Below are positions 33,078 through 41,714 of a stretch of DNA of 64,000 bases, piece after piece. The notes under the pieces were generated by a model. That model saw only the letters and a list, made by a program, of their open reading frames with translations, was not told where the DNA came from and did no database searches. Each line of letters begins with the position of its first letter. Within the stretch, counting starts at the first letter, position 1. The DNA comes from Enterocloster lavalensis (GTDB taxonomy: Bacteria > Bacillota > Clostridia > Lachnospirales > Lachnospiraceae), in the NCBI RefSeq assembly GCF_902364025.1, contig NZ_CABJCG010000008.1, positions 186,001 through 250,000 on the forward strand, written 5' to 3'. The translations under genes and the position numbers were made by a program.

Positions 33078-34118
33078 CTAATCCATCACGGAAAAACGGA
33101 ACTCCGTCAATGTTACCATACTGCCGCCTTCCGTTACAACCGGATTCGGAAAGTGGCCGATGTTGACCGCGTCCGGGAAATTCTGTGTCTCGAAACAGTA
33201 AGCACAGTGCTTCGGATAGGACGCGCCTTCTTTATTGTTTGATAGGCCGTTCAGGTGATTTGCGGTGTAGAACTGCATTCCGGGGGCATCCGTGTAGACC
33301 TCCAGCTTACGGCCGCTTCCGGGATCCCACGCGGCGGCGGCCAGGCGGAAACCCCGGCCCGCGATCACGTAGTTGTGGTCGAACCCACCGTAATCCCACC
33401 GGCTTCCTGACAGCTCCTCTATGGCGTCTCCCAGAGGCCGGGGCTGCCTTAAATCCAGAGGTGTTCCCCCCACCCGGAGTATTTCCCCGGTAGGAATGCA
33501 GTTTTCATCCGACGCCGTATAGAAGTCCGCCCGGATCATCACGCTGTGATCCCCGGTCTGCGGTTGGCCGTGGCCTGCCAGATTGAAATAGCAGTGGTTG
33601 GTCAGGTTCACCGGCGTGGCCTCCGCCGCATCGGCCCGGTAGTCCACCCGCAGCCTGTGGTCCTCCGTCAACTGATAACGTACCATAACCGCCACATCCC
33701 CGGGGAAGCCGCCTTCCCCCTCATCTCTCAGGGAAAGGATCACCTCGTCCATTCCGGATTCCTCCACCTTGAAATTGCGTGCCGCGTAATTCCCGCTGCC
33801 GCTGTGCAGGCAGTTTCCCCGGTCATTCTGCTCCAGCCGGTAATCCCGGCCCGAAAGCGTAAACCTTCCCCCTGATATTCTGTTGGCCACCCGCCCGATC
33901 ACAGCGCCGGAACAGGAAGGATTTTCCATGTAAGCCTGCAGATTATCCTGGCCCAGCACCAAATCCGCCGTATTTCCATTCCGGTCCGCAGTCCATATAC
34001 TCCGAATGATTCCGCCCAGGCTTAAGATCTCAGCCCTGGTTCCCTTCCGGTTATCCAGCCTGCAAAGGTACACCGGATCTCCATCCGGCATAGAGCCGAA
34101 CAGAATCTTTTCACACAT
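33078..34118 (-). CDS. galM: Aldose 1-epimerase (mutarotase)
   Basis: A 346-residue galactose-mutarotase-like enzyme that interconverts alpha and beta anomers of an aldose. Catalytic segments are VNLTNHCYFNLAG (His), GGFDHNYVIAG (second His) and a C-terminal YCFETQNFPDA (Glu). The length is normal for GalM. It is in a sugar operon, between the small cupin-like gene (16 nt upstream) and a GPH symporter. This suggests that the imported sugar must be in one anomeric form for the isomerase. YihR of the sulfoquinovose operon has the same role, but sequence alone does not assign the sugar. Confidence 0.9.
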   Translation of the reverse strand: MCEKILFGSMPDGDPVYLCRLDNRKGTRAEILSLGGIIRSIWTADRNGNTADLVLGQDNLQAYMENPSCSGAVIGRVANRISGGRFTLSGRDYRLEQNDRGNCLHSGSGNYAARNFKVEESGMDEVILSLRDEGEGGFPGDVAVMVRYQLTEDHRLRVDYRADAAEATPVNLTNHCYFNLAGHGQPQTGDHSVMIRADFYTASDENCIPTGEILRVGGTPLDLRQPRPLGDAIEELSGSRWDYGGFDHNYVIAGRGFRLAAAAWDPGSGRKLEVYTDAPGMQFYTANHLNGLSNNKEGASYPKHCAYCFETQNFPDAVNIGHFPNPVVTEGGSMVTLTEFRFSVMD

Positions 34119-34133
34119 CGTCAGGCTCCTTCC

Positions 34134-34637
34134 TTATTCCAGAACGATCTCCGCCTTCTCGTTCTCCTCCAGGGGCTGGGGAATCATGTCGTTGCGGAAG
34201 GTGCGGCCCGGCAGCATGCACACGATATGTACTTCATCGGTGTTCACCGGATACTGGGTGCCGTGGACGATCAGCGGATTCAGCTTTACAAATGTGCCCT
34301 TAGGAATGTAGAACGCCTCCAGATTCTCCACTGAGAACCGGTCCCCGGCCGGACTTCCCACAAAAATGATTACGTCCCCGTCCAGGGGCAGCAGGCCCTC
34401 GCAGGTGAACTTGTGGGCTTCCAGGAAAGCCACGATGTTTTTCTCCTGCTTTTTCACATGGCAGATGGAAATGGTGGGCAGTGTGGAGGTGCCGAAGTCC
34501 AGGGTCACCAGGTCTGCGAAAAAGTTGGCCGGGAAAATGGACGCCTTTGCCATCTCGTCGTTGTCCAGTAAATTCATGTAAGTGCCGTACTTACAAAATG
34601 CCTCGGGGGTCAGTGCCTTTGCTTTGATCGTATACAT
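34134..34637 (-). CDS. Cupin-like protein, resembles DUF4867
   Basis: A 167-residue protein of beta-rich, cupin-like composition. Segments such as GLLPLDGDVIIFVGSPAGD, FYIPKGTFVKLNPLIVHGTQ and DEVHIVCMLPG resemble ureidoglycolate lyase-like cupins, and my recollection is that this corresponds to DUF4867, which often sits next to fucose-isomerase-like genes. A His in PLIVHGTQ and Glu in DEVHIV could bind metal. The ATG at 34637 follows GGAGG. It is immediately downstream of the isomerase gene and may be a second isomerase, lyase or anomer-handling enzyme. No function is proven. Confidence 0.6.
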   Translation of the reverse strand: MYTIKAKALTPEAFCKYGTYMNLLDNDEMAKASIFPANFFADLVTLDFGTSTLPTISICHVKKQEKNIVAFLEAHKFTCEGLLPLDGDVIIFVGSPAGDRFSVENLEAFYIPKGTFVKLNPLIVHGTQYPVNTDEVHIVCMLPGRTFRNDMIPQPLEENEKAEIVLE

Positions 34638-34669
34638 ATTTATTTCCTCCATTCTGAATGTTCTATGAT

Positions 34670-36058
34670 TTATAAACTGTGGATGCCCTGCTCGTGGGCA
34701 TTATCAAATTCAATATCCAGGTAACGGGCCACCTCGCGCAGTACGGGCAGATAGCTGCCGTAAGCGCCGCCCAGGTGATGAATATAGGGGCCGAACATCA
34801 GCTTCTCCTCCCAGCGCTTCCAGTCGTCCACCTCAAACCACACGTAGGTGCCGTTGGTCTCCGGCCCGGTGGTGGTGGTGCCCTCACCGGCGAACAGATA
34901 GTATTTGCCGTCGATATCGTCGAAGCGGCACACGGTCAGATGCCCCTGCTTCAGCTCGAACCGCTCCTGTCCGTCCACCAGCCGCGCCTTGCTGCTCTCA
35001 GCCTTTAAGGAGTAGGGGAAGGGTCCGCAGTGCCACAGAAGCTCCGCATTGTCGTTCTGGGGATGACGGATGGTCAAGTCGGCCAGGAAGCCGGGCTCCT
35101 CGTACAGGTTGCAGGCCCGCAGGATCGCCAGGGTGATGGCACCGTTCATATCCGTCTCACAGGCCAGCGGATAACCTGCATCCGCCATCTCGCCCAACAC
35201 CACGCAGGGGCAGACGCCCAGCACGGCCGGGAATGCGGACCAGCACTCAAACGCGCCCACGGAACAGTTGTTTTCCTCCATGATTCCCTGGATGGCGATC
35301 TTGGTGGCCGCGGCCTTTTTTACATTCTCTTCCGTCATGGCGCTGCTGTCCATCCGGCTGGTCAGATCCTCATAGTAGGTCTTGAATACCGGATCGTTGT
35401 CCGCGATCAGCTTCTTGGCCCGCTCCGCAACCGCGTAGGGCGATACCGGGATGGTGGTCACGCCGAAACGGTTGATCAGATTGGCCTCGTTGGTCATCAC
35501 GCTCATAAAGGGCACCGGGCGCTCGCCGATCTTAGCCACCCGCAGGTCTTTCAGGGCCTTTAACACCGTGGCCACCCGCAGGAAGTTCTCATAACCGTTT
35601 TTGAAATCATCGCTCTCGGTCTCGCAGTTATAGATGTAGCTGTACTTCACACCGTGGCGGCGGAGCACCTTGGTGGCTGCAAACATACCGCACTGGGTAT
35701 CCCGGCCTCTGGCCTCGTCGCTGTTGGGACGCTCGTCCCTTGCGCCCCATACCAGGGTGGGCAGTTTGAAGGCCGCTGCGATCTGGGCGGCAACCTGCTC
35801 CTCGCCGAAGTCGCAGAACGGGATGAACAGGGCGTCAACGCCGGCCCTGCGGAACTTTTCCACCACACCGGGAACCTTTGCGGTATCCCACATGATGCCG
35901 TTCTCGCACTGATCGTCCACATCCACGATCTCCACCGCGTCGGGCTTGATATTCCGTATCACGGCCATAAATTTGTCCTTCTGCCGTTTTGCCTCCTCCA
36001 TGCTGAGAAAGCTGCGCTTCACCGGTGCCACGCCTAATGTCAGTTTCTGTTTATACAT
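34670..36058 (-). CDS. L-fucose/L-arabinose isomerase-like protein
   Basis: A 462-residue protein of the FucI/AraA-like sugar isomerase superfamily. It starts with VAPVKRSFLS and has VWGARDERPNSDEARGRD, ECWSAFPAVLGVCPCVVLG and ACETDMNGAITLAILRA, the last with Glu and Asp as likely metal ligands. It should convert an aldose to a ketose, with a divalent metal. The operon context (mutarotase, PfkB kinase, class II aldolase) fits a pathway aldose, ketose, ketose phosphate, triose phosphate. The gene overlaps the kinase stop by 8 bp, with its own AAGGGGG site. The exact sugar is unknown; 6-deoxy, pentose or sulfo sugars are possible. Confidence 0.85.
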   Translation of the reverse strand: MYKQKLTLGVAPVKRSFLSMEEAKRQKDKFMAVIRNIKPDAVEIVDVDDQCENGIMWDTAKVPGVVEKFRRAGVDALFIPFCDFGEEQVAAQIAAAFKLPTLVWGARDERPNSDEARGRDTQCGMFAATKVLRRHGVKYSYIYNCETESDDFKNGYENFLRVATVLKALKDLRVAKIGERPVPFMSVMTNEANLINRFGVTTIPVSPYAVAERAKKLIADNDPVFKTYYEDLTSRMDSSAMTEENVKKAAATKIAIQGIMEENNCSVGAFECWSAFPAVLGVCPCVVLGEMADAGYPLACETDMNGAITLAILRACNLYEEPGFLADLTIRHPQNDNAELLWHCGPFPYSLKAESSKARLVDGQERFELKQGHLTVCRFDDIDGKYYLFAGEGTTTTGPETNGTYVWFEVDDWKRWEEKLMFGPYIHHLGGAYGSYLPVLREVARYLDIEFDNAHEQGIHSL

Positions 36059-37010
36059 GGTCAATCCCCCTTTTATAAAATTCCACACGGCGATCTATCT
36101 CCGTGTAGTTGATCTCTCCTGTTTCCATAAAATCCTTTACCGTTTCCATATCCGGTATGGCGGCCCGGCCGCCGATGCGGGTGCATTTGATGGCGGAGAC
36201 GGCGCTGGAAAACTGCGCGGTCTTCTCCACCGTCCAGCCCTGGAGCAGTCCGGCAAGAAACGCTCCGTGGTACACATCCCCGGCTCCCACGGTGTCCACT
36301 ACCTCCACCTGGTAGGCGGGAAGCTCAAAATACCCCTCCGCGCTCAGCCCCACGCAGCCCTTTTCCCCAAAGGTAAACACCACGATCTCCGGTCCGCGCT
36401 CCATCACCCTGCGGCAGCTGGCCTCATAATCCCGGCCCTCAAACATGGCATCGTAGACGAATTCGGAAGCCACAAACACATCCACCATAGGGATGAACTC
36501 CCCCAGCTCGTCTGAATAGGAATCTGCGTCCAAAAAAACCTTGACCCCGGCCTGCCTGGCGGCCTTTGCAGCCTCAACCGCCACGTCGTCCAGCATCGCA
36601 AGGTGCAGATACCGGGCGTTCTTCACCACTTCTAACGGTAGCTCTTCCTTTGTCATCTTCTCCGCCGTGCCCAGGTTGTAGATAATGGCACGGCCCATGG
36701 TCTCCCGGTTGCTCAGCACCACGGACAGGCTTGTGGATCTTCCCTCCCGCATCAGCAGACCGCCTGTATCGATGCCATGCCGGATAAAATCCTTTTCGCA
36801 GAAACGGCCGTAGCTGTCGCTTCCCACTGCTCCAAGCACCGCGCACCGGGCGCCCAGTCTGGCCGCGGCCACAAGGCCCGTGGCCACCTTGCCGCCACCC
36901 TGCCAGCTCAGCTCCCGAATCCGTTCGCCTCCGTTGGGTTCCGGAAAGTGATCCACATTGACCGCGAAATCCAGGCAGGGCATGTCGATCCCTACCACAT
37001 CAAACTTCAT
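36051..37010 (-). CDS. PfkB family carbohydrate kinase
   Basis: A 319-residue ribokinase-like sugar kinase. The N-terminal signature is WQGGGKVATGLVAAARLGAR (Gly-Gly), and the C-terminal catalytic motif is VDTVGAGDVYHGAFLAGLL, with the base Asp in GAGD. It likely phosphorylates the ketose formed by the isomerase encoded next, giving the aldolase its substrate (as YihV does for sulfofructose or LacC for tagatose-6-P). The ATG at 37010 follows AAAGGTGG. It is second in the operon after an MFS transporter and overlaps the isomerase start by 8 bp. Confidence 0.9.
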   Translation of the reverse strand: MKFDVVGIDMPCLDFAVNVDHFPEPNGGERIRELSWQGGGKVATGLVAAARLGARCAVLGAVGSDSYGRFCEKDFIRHGIDTGGLLMREGRSTSLSVVLSNRETMGRAIIYNLGTAEKMTKEELPLEVVKNARYLHLAMLDDVAVEAAKAARQAGVKVFLDADSYSDELGEFIPMVDVFVASEFVYDAMFEGRDYEASCRRVMERGPEIVVFTFGEKGCVGLSAEGYFELPAYQVEVVDTVGAGDVYHGAFLAGLLQGWTVEKTAQFSSAVSAIKCTRIGGRAAIPDMETVKDFMETGEINYTEIDRRVEFYKRGIDHV

Positions 37011-37043
37011 GCTTACACCACCTTTTCTCATTTATTTTGAGTG

Positions 37044-38228
37044 CTATTGAACACACATGCCCGCCTTCTTGCGCCGGTTGTAACGGCAGACCAGGCCAGC
37101 GTTGAGACAGGCCGTCAGAAGGACGCATGCGGACATAACCATAAAGGAACGGTGGACCCCGAAACGGTCCGTCATCAGGCCGCCCAGAATATTGCCCGCC
37201 ACGGCTCCGATCCCCGCCTGGACCATGGCCAGACGGCTCTGTCCCTGGGAAATCTTTCCCTCCATCACATTTTCGCTGATAAACATCACACAGCTGTAAT
37301 AGCTGGTCATGTAGGTTACGCTCTGAAGCAGCTGGGACAGCAGCATCAGGGGAAGCACCCCGCTTCCGGCAAACAGCAGCCTGAGCGCCATCATGAGCAC
37401 AGAGAAGATCAGCAGGTTCACCGCGCCGAACCTTCGGATCAGGCGGTTGGCACACATCAAAATAGGCACCTCGCTCATGGCCGATATGAAGCTGGACAGG
37501 CCCACGATGGACTGGCCGTAGCCCAGTGAGATCACATATACCGAGTAGAAGGTTCCGGTAAAGCTCATCCCCAGCTGCATGATGAAGGCCAGGAAAAGCA
37601 CCAGATAAATCTGTTTGTTTTTAAAAATCCGTTTCGAGTCCGGCCCGCTCTCCCGGCTCCGGCTCCTTCCCGTCCTCTCCCGATCCTCCGGCAGGAGCAT
37701 TAAGAATCCCACCAGCAGGAAATATCCGGCGCTTCCCAGCACGAAGATCAGCGCGGGACGGCTTTTGAGAAAATTCCCCAGCACCAGGGCGGTGATTGCA
37801 AAGCCGATTGTGCCGCCCATGCGGATGTGGGCAAAATTGGCTTCCAACTTTGCCGCCAGGTTCGTCACAAGCGCGTCGCTTAACGGCAGAATGGAGGTGT
37901 TGAACAGAGTCAGAAGCACTGTGGCCACCATGAAGGCCCCGAAGCTGACGCGGACCAGATAGCTTAAGATCGCGGCCCCGCTGCCGATGGAGACGATGAT
38001 GAGCACTAATCTGTGCCGGCCGCTCCGGTCGCTTATGTATGCCCACAGGGGCTGTATCAGGATGGATACCACCGGCCCGATGGAGGTCAGAATCCCGATC
38101 TGGAGAGGAGTAATCCCCTGCTGCGTGTAGTAAGCTCCGATAAATGGCATATACAACGCCGTTGTGGTCCATACGAATGTGTTCACCGCCAGCAGGCGGT
38201 ATGTCATGGCTTTGCGCCGGCCTTCCAT
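37044..38228 (-). CDS. MFS transporter (LacY-like/nucleoside-sugar symporter branch)
   Basis: A 394-residue twelve-helix major facilitator protein. YISDRSGRHRLVLIIVS in the loop after helix 2 is a typical MFS motif A (DRSGRH). The overall pattern resembles the MFS_1-like/LacY-like group. It is the first gene of the sugar operon, from a strong promoter with a ROK-like site. The operon thus encodes two importers, this MFS and the GPH symporter, or one importer and one exporter of an end product such as a C3 sulfonate or diol. Confidence 0.85.
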   Translation of the reverse strand: MEGRRKAMTYRLLAVNTFVWTTTALYMPFIGAYYTQQGITPLQIGILTSIGPVVSILIQPLWAYISDRSGRHRLVLIIVSIGSGAAILSYLVRVSFGAFMVATVLLTLFNTSILPLSDALVTNLAAKLEANFAHIRMGGTIGFAITALVLGNFLKSRPALIFVLGSAGYFLLVGFLMLLPEDRERTGRSRSRESGPDSKRIFKNKQIYLVLFLAFIMQLGMSFTGTFYSVYVISLGYGQSIVGLSSFISAMSEVPILMCANRLIRRFGAVNLLIFSVLMMALRLLFAGSGVLPLMLLSQLLQSVTYMTSYYSCVMFISENVMEGKISQGQSRLAMVQAGIGAVAGNILGGLMTDRFGVHRSFMVMSACVLLTACLNAGLVCRYNRRKKAGMCVQ

Positions 38229-38271
38229 TCTCCCATCTCCCTCCCGGATCGTTTATCTTTTAACTGACCTC

Positions 38272-38318
38272 ATTATACTATTGTAATTCTAGTTTGTAAA
38301 CATACTTTTTAAACTAAG
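38272..38318 (-). promoter_or_regulatory. Sugar operon promoter with candidate ROK operator
   Basis: Minus-strand promoter: -35 TTTACA (38300-38295), 17-bp spacer, -10 TATAAT (38277-38272). AATTCTAGTTTGT (38285-38297) overlaps the -35 and matches 12 of 13 bases of the aldo/keto reductase promoter site. The 6-bp arms TAGTTT (38290-38295) / AAACTA (38311-38316) form a wider inverted repeat. This supports joint control by the ROK regulator. Confidence 0.75.
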
Positions 38319-38572
38319 TTATTCAATTTAATTTGTACAAAATGCCGGTACTTTGTATTATGATTCCATGCAAAATTCCAATACCAGCCGGTTTCGCGGC
38401 TAATCTCAGATAGAATAGAGCCTGCGCCTGGCTCTTTTAAGTTAATAATCTTTGTTTACAATCATGTTTTTGGTTATTTTGCGTATTATTAGTTTACTTT
38501 TTTATGCATAAGTGCTATATTCAGGGCGTAAGATTTGAATCGCAGTTTGGAGAACAAAAGGAGAATACAATT

Positions 38573-38743
38573 ATGAAGGTGATTTTTGAGATGATGCAGA
38601 ACTTTATCGGGCGTGGAATGAATGTGCGCGTGGATTTCGTGGGCGGTATACCGATGTTTTCAGCGGTTTCTCTGGAACATAAGGAGTGCGTTTCCGCGCA
38701 GCGCAGTGCAAACAGAGGCTCATCCGCCGTTTACTGCGGATAG
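38573..38743 (+). CDS. Small protein of unknown function (56 residues)
   Basis: A 56-residue reading frame with its own AAAGGAG ribosome site 9 nt before the ATG and a good terminator 30 nt after the stop (38774-38815). The sequence (start MKVIFEMMQNFIGRG, then MNVRVDFVGGIPMFSAV) is amphipathic with no membrane helix or domain that I recognise. It stands alone in a 676-nt gap between the sugar operon and the PBP gene, on the opposite strand to both. The rest of the gap is AT-rich leader sequence. It may be a conserved small Lachnospiraceae protein or a leader peptide; that needs comparison. Confidence 0.55.
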   Translation: MKVIFEMMQNFIGRGMNVRVDFVGGIPMFSAVSLEHKECVSAQRSANRGSSAVYCG

Positions 38744-38773
38744 GCGGCCCCCGCCGGGCCGTAACATATAAAA

Positions 38774-38815
38774 AACGTTCCGAACTTCCTATTAAAGGAA
38801 ATACGGAACGTTTTT
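38774..38815 (+). terminator. Terminator after the small protein gene
   Basis: AACGTTCCG pairs with CGGAACGTT, with an inner TTCCT/AGGAA stem, followed by TTTTT. An AAAAA run precedes it, so it may work in both directions and also end PBP transcripts coming the other way. Confidence 0.85.
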
Positions 38816-38904
38816 GTATTCTTGCCAAAACAGACGGTGGAAACAGAACCAGCCGCCATCCAAAGTCCCTCTTTGAATAATATGCGGCGGGTCCGCCGGT
38901 CCCA

Positions 38905-40335
38905 TCACCGGCTCATATAAAGATCAAACAGCTGCCGCGCAATCGGCGCCGCCTCGCGGCCGCCGCTTCCCGCTTCCTCCACCACCACGGTGACCACGAT
39001 CTTCGGGGCCTCGGCCGGGGCGAAACCGGTGAACCAGGCGTGCGTTTCCTTCCCGGTCTCAAATTCCGCCGAGCCGGTTTTAGCCGCCACAGTGTAGGCG
39101 TCGGTACGCACGGCGGAGGCGGTGCCCTCGGTGACTACCGCCCGCATGAGCTCCGTCAAATTGGCCGCTTCCTCGGCGGTCATCAGGTTCCCATGGGCTG
39201 TCGGCAGGAACTTACGAATCTCCTCGCCCCCCACATTTTCCACGTGGTCCAGCAGATAGGGGCGCATCAGGGTGCCGCCGTTGGCGATGGCTGCCGTGAT
39301 CAGCGCGTTGTGTAATGGCGTGACCTGGGTGACGCCCTGGCCCATGGAGGTCTGAAGGATTTCCCAGGTCCCGGCCCCGGGCTTCATGGCAAAAGAGCTC
39401 TGCTTGTAGGGCAGCCCGGACAGGGGCAGCGGGGAGTTGAACAATACATCCTGGGCCGTTCTGGCAAACCGGCCCAGATCCAGCTCCAGGCCCAGACTGG
39501 CAAAGGCCCCGTTGCAGGAATTGGCGAAGGCCAAAGTGAAATCCTGATGGCCGTGGGCATTTCCGTGGTAACAGCGGATCTGGTAGTCGCCGTTTACATA
39601 TAGACCGTTGCAGTCGAACTGGAAATTTTTGTAATCTTCTGGCCGTTCCCGCATGTATTCCAGGGCCGTCACGATCTTGAAGGTGGAGCCCGGCGGGTAC
39701 ATTCCCTGGGTGACCCGGTTTAACAGCTGGCCCTGGTCGTTTTCCTCGCTGGTCAGGGTTTCCCAGTCGGCGGCGATGGTGTTGGGGTCGTAGCCCGGCT
39801 TGGATACCATGGCCAGTATTTTTCCCGTGTCCGGCTCCATGGCGATCACTGCGCCCCGGCGGTCACCCAGGGCGTCCCAGGCTGCCTGCTGGAGCTGCGG
39901 GTCCAGGGTGGTGTACACATTGTCCCCAAGATTTTTCTCACCGGACATCTGGTTTAACGCCTGCTCCATCAGGTTGACATGGCTTGTCAGCAGGTAGAAA
40001 TTGGCCAGGGATTCGATGCCGGTCTTGCCCTTAGTGGAATAGCCCACCGCGTGGTCGAATACGCTGCCGTAGGGGTAGACACGGGTCTCGTTTCCGTCCC
40101 CGTTAATCTGCGTCTCCGCCAGCACGGTGCCGTCGGCGGCCAGGATTTTACCTCGGATAATCCGGTCCGCGAAGCTGTCCAGCCTGGCGTTGTAGGAATT
40201 ATTGATCACATCCTCGCCCCTGGCCTGCAGAAAATAAGCCATGTAGGCGATCAGGCCCAGAAACAGGGCCACAATGACGTAGACCAGCTTGAGAATATTC
40301 CGGTTTGCCTTCGGATTTGGGTCCGCTTTTTTCAT
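38905..40335 (-). CDS. Penicillin-binding protein transpeptidase
   Basis: A 476-residue class B-type PBP. A single N-terminal anchor (about 15-36) is followed by a short pedestal, then the transpeptidase domain. The SxxK motif is Ser217-Lys220 in PPGSTFKIV, SxN is Ser273-Asn275 in ANSCNGAF, and KTG is Lys419-Gly421 in VAAKTGSAEF. At 476 residues it is shorter than FtsI or PBP2 (about 600-700) and like the PbpA of actinobacteria and clostridia. It lies 5 nt after the FtsW/RodA gene, its glycosyltransferase partner, so the pair should crosslink and polymerise wall at division or elongation. Confidence 0.92.
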   Translation of the reverse strand: MKKADPNPKANRNILKLVYVIVALFLGLIAYMAYFLQARGEDVINNSYNARLDSFADRIIRGKILAADGTVLAETQINGDGNETRVYPYGSVFDHAVGYSTKGKTGIESLANFYLLTSHVNLMEQALNQMSGEKNLGDNVYTTLDPQLQQAAWDALGDRRGAVIAMEPDTGKILAMVSKPGYDPNTIAADWETLTSEENDQGQLLNRVTQGMYPPGSTFKIVTALEYMRERPEDYKNFQFDCNGLYVNGDYQIRCYHGNAHGHQDFTLAFANSCNGAFASLGLELDLGRFARTAQDVLFNSPLPLSGLPYKQSSFAMKPGAGTWEILQTSMGQGVTQVTPLHNALITAAIANGGTLMRPYLLDHVENVGGEEIRKFLPTAHGNLMTAEEAANLTELMRAVVTEGTASAVRTDAYTVAAKTGSAEFETGKETHAWFTGFAPAEAPKIVVTVVVEEAGSGGREAAPIARQLFDLYMSR

Positions 40336-40340
40336 TCCGC

Positions 40341-41684
40341 CTACGCCTCCTCTTCCATTTCCATCTCTTCCTCATCGTTGCGTTTGAGGATATACAACCC
40401 CTGGATGATCCCGAACAGGATGAAGGTGCCGAGAATCGAGCTGCCGCCGTAGCTGACAAAGGGCAGGGTCACGCCGGTGGAAGGGATGAATTTTGTCACG
40501 CCGCCCACGGTCAGGAACACCTGAATGATGTACTCGAGCCCCAGCCCCAGGGCGATCAGTTTATAGAATACCGCCTGCATCCGCGTTGCGATCATCATGA
40601 ACTGGAGAAAACAGCCCAGGCAGATGAGGAGCACGCAGATGGCGAAAATGGCTCCCATCTCCTCGGAAATAGCGGCGAAGATAAAATCCTTCTCAACCAC
40701 CGGGATTTTCCTCGGAAGTCCCTGGGACAGCCCCATGCCGAACCAGCCGCCCGTACCGATGGCAAAGAGGGACTGGGTGATCTGATAGCCCGTATTGTCG
40801 ATGTCCGCCCAGGGATTGCTCCAGGCAAAGACCCGGCGGCGCACATGGTCGAACAGCTGGTAAGCCAGCACGGCCGCCCCGGCCCCGCAGCCGGCCCCGG
40901 CTAACAGGTAGGACCACCGTCCCGTGGCGATAAACAGCATGGCCACGTAGGTGATGAAGAAAATCAGCGCGCCTCCCAGATCCTTGGAGGCCACCATGAT
41001 CACCACGTGGAGAGCGGCCACCGCGGTGGTGACCAGGATGGTTTTGAATTCCAGGGACTGGTAGAACATGGCGGCCACAAAAAACACAAAGGTGATCTTT
41101 ACAAATTCCGACGGCTGGATGGAGATGCCGCCCACGGTCAGGGACAGCTGCGCGCCGAAGCTCTCGTTTCCCGCCACGCAAACCAGCAGCAGCACCGACA
41201 GCCCCGCCGCCGCGTAAACCCACTGCAATTTGCAGAGCTGCCACACCCGTTCCATCACCCAGGGGATCAGCCAGGTGACCGCGGCGCTGATCACCACAAT
41301 GGCAAACTGTTTGACCGCCTTGTCCAGCGACAGCCGCGTCAGCATGATAAAACCCACGCACAAAAGCATGCAGGTATTGTTCACCAGCAGCCGTGACACG
41401 TTGCGGTAAATCAGGCGGTACAGGTAAATGTAGCACAGGAAAAATACCACCTGGGCCGCATAGAACGCCCACAACTGCATTTTCAGCAGCTCGTCCCCCG
41501 CCTTCAGCGTCAAAACCAGGTACGCCAGGAAATGAATCAGGAACATGCACCGGTTCTGGCGTCCGCACACCTTCTGTTTCCTGCGTTGGTCCGCGAAGGA
41601 AAAGAAGCGGAAATTGGCGTAGGTGTAGACTGCCATCAAAAATATCATCAGGTATTTGGATGTCTCAACGATCAGATTTACCAT
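40341..41684 (-). CDS. FtsW/RodA/SpoVE family peptidoglycan polymerase
   Basis: A 447-residue SEDS protein with about ten membrane helices. The SEDS signature near the C-terminus is visible as PSTGVTLPFVSYGGSS, and the conserved active region has QPSEFVKITFVFF and DLGGALIFFITYVAM (Asp of the catalytic region). A cytosolic acidic tail (NDEEEMEMEEEA) ends the protein. It polymerises lipid II as a partner of the PBP gene 5 nt downstream. Fused features such as an FHA domain are absent. Confidence 0.92.
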   Translation of the reverse strand: MVNLIVETSKYLMIFLMAVYTYANFRFFSFADQRRKQKVCGRQNRCMFLIHFLAYLVLTLKAGDELLKMQLWAFYAAQVVFFLCYIYLYRLIYRNVSRLLVNNTCMLLCVGFIMLTRLSLDKAVKQFAIVVISAAVTWLIPWVMERVWQLCKLQWVYAAAGLSVLLLVCVAGNESFGAQLSLTVGGISIQPSEFVKITFVFFVAAMFYQSLEFKTILVTTAVAALHVVIMVASKDLGGALIFFITYVAMLFIATGRWSYLLAGAGCGAGAAVLAYQLFDHVRRRVFAWSNPWADIDNTGYQITQSLFAIGTGGWFGMGLSQGLPRKIPVVEKDFIFAAISEEMGAIFAICVLLICLGCFLQFMMIATRMQAVFYKLIALGLGLEYIIQVFLTVGGVTKFIPSTGVTLPFVSYGGSSILGTFILFGIIQGLYILKRNDEEEMEMEEEA

Positions 41685-41714
41685 AGTCCTCCTATTGCCG
41701 GGGAGCAGGGGCAG

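Noticed and set aside
28142..38228. Firm naming as a sulfoquinovose operon
   Set aside because: No sulfoquinovosidase, and the isomerase is fucose-isomerase-like; family matches alone do not show the sulfonate site.
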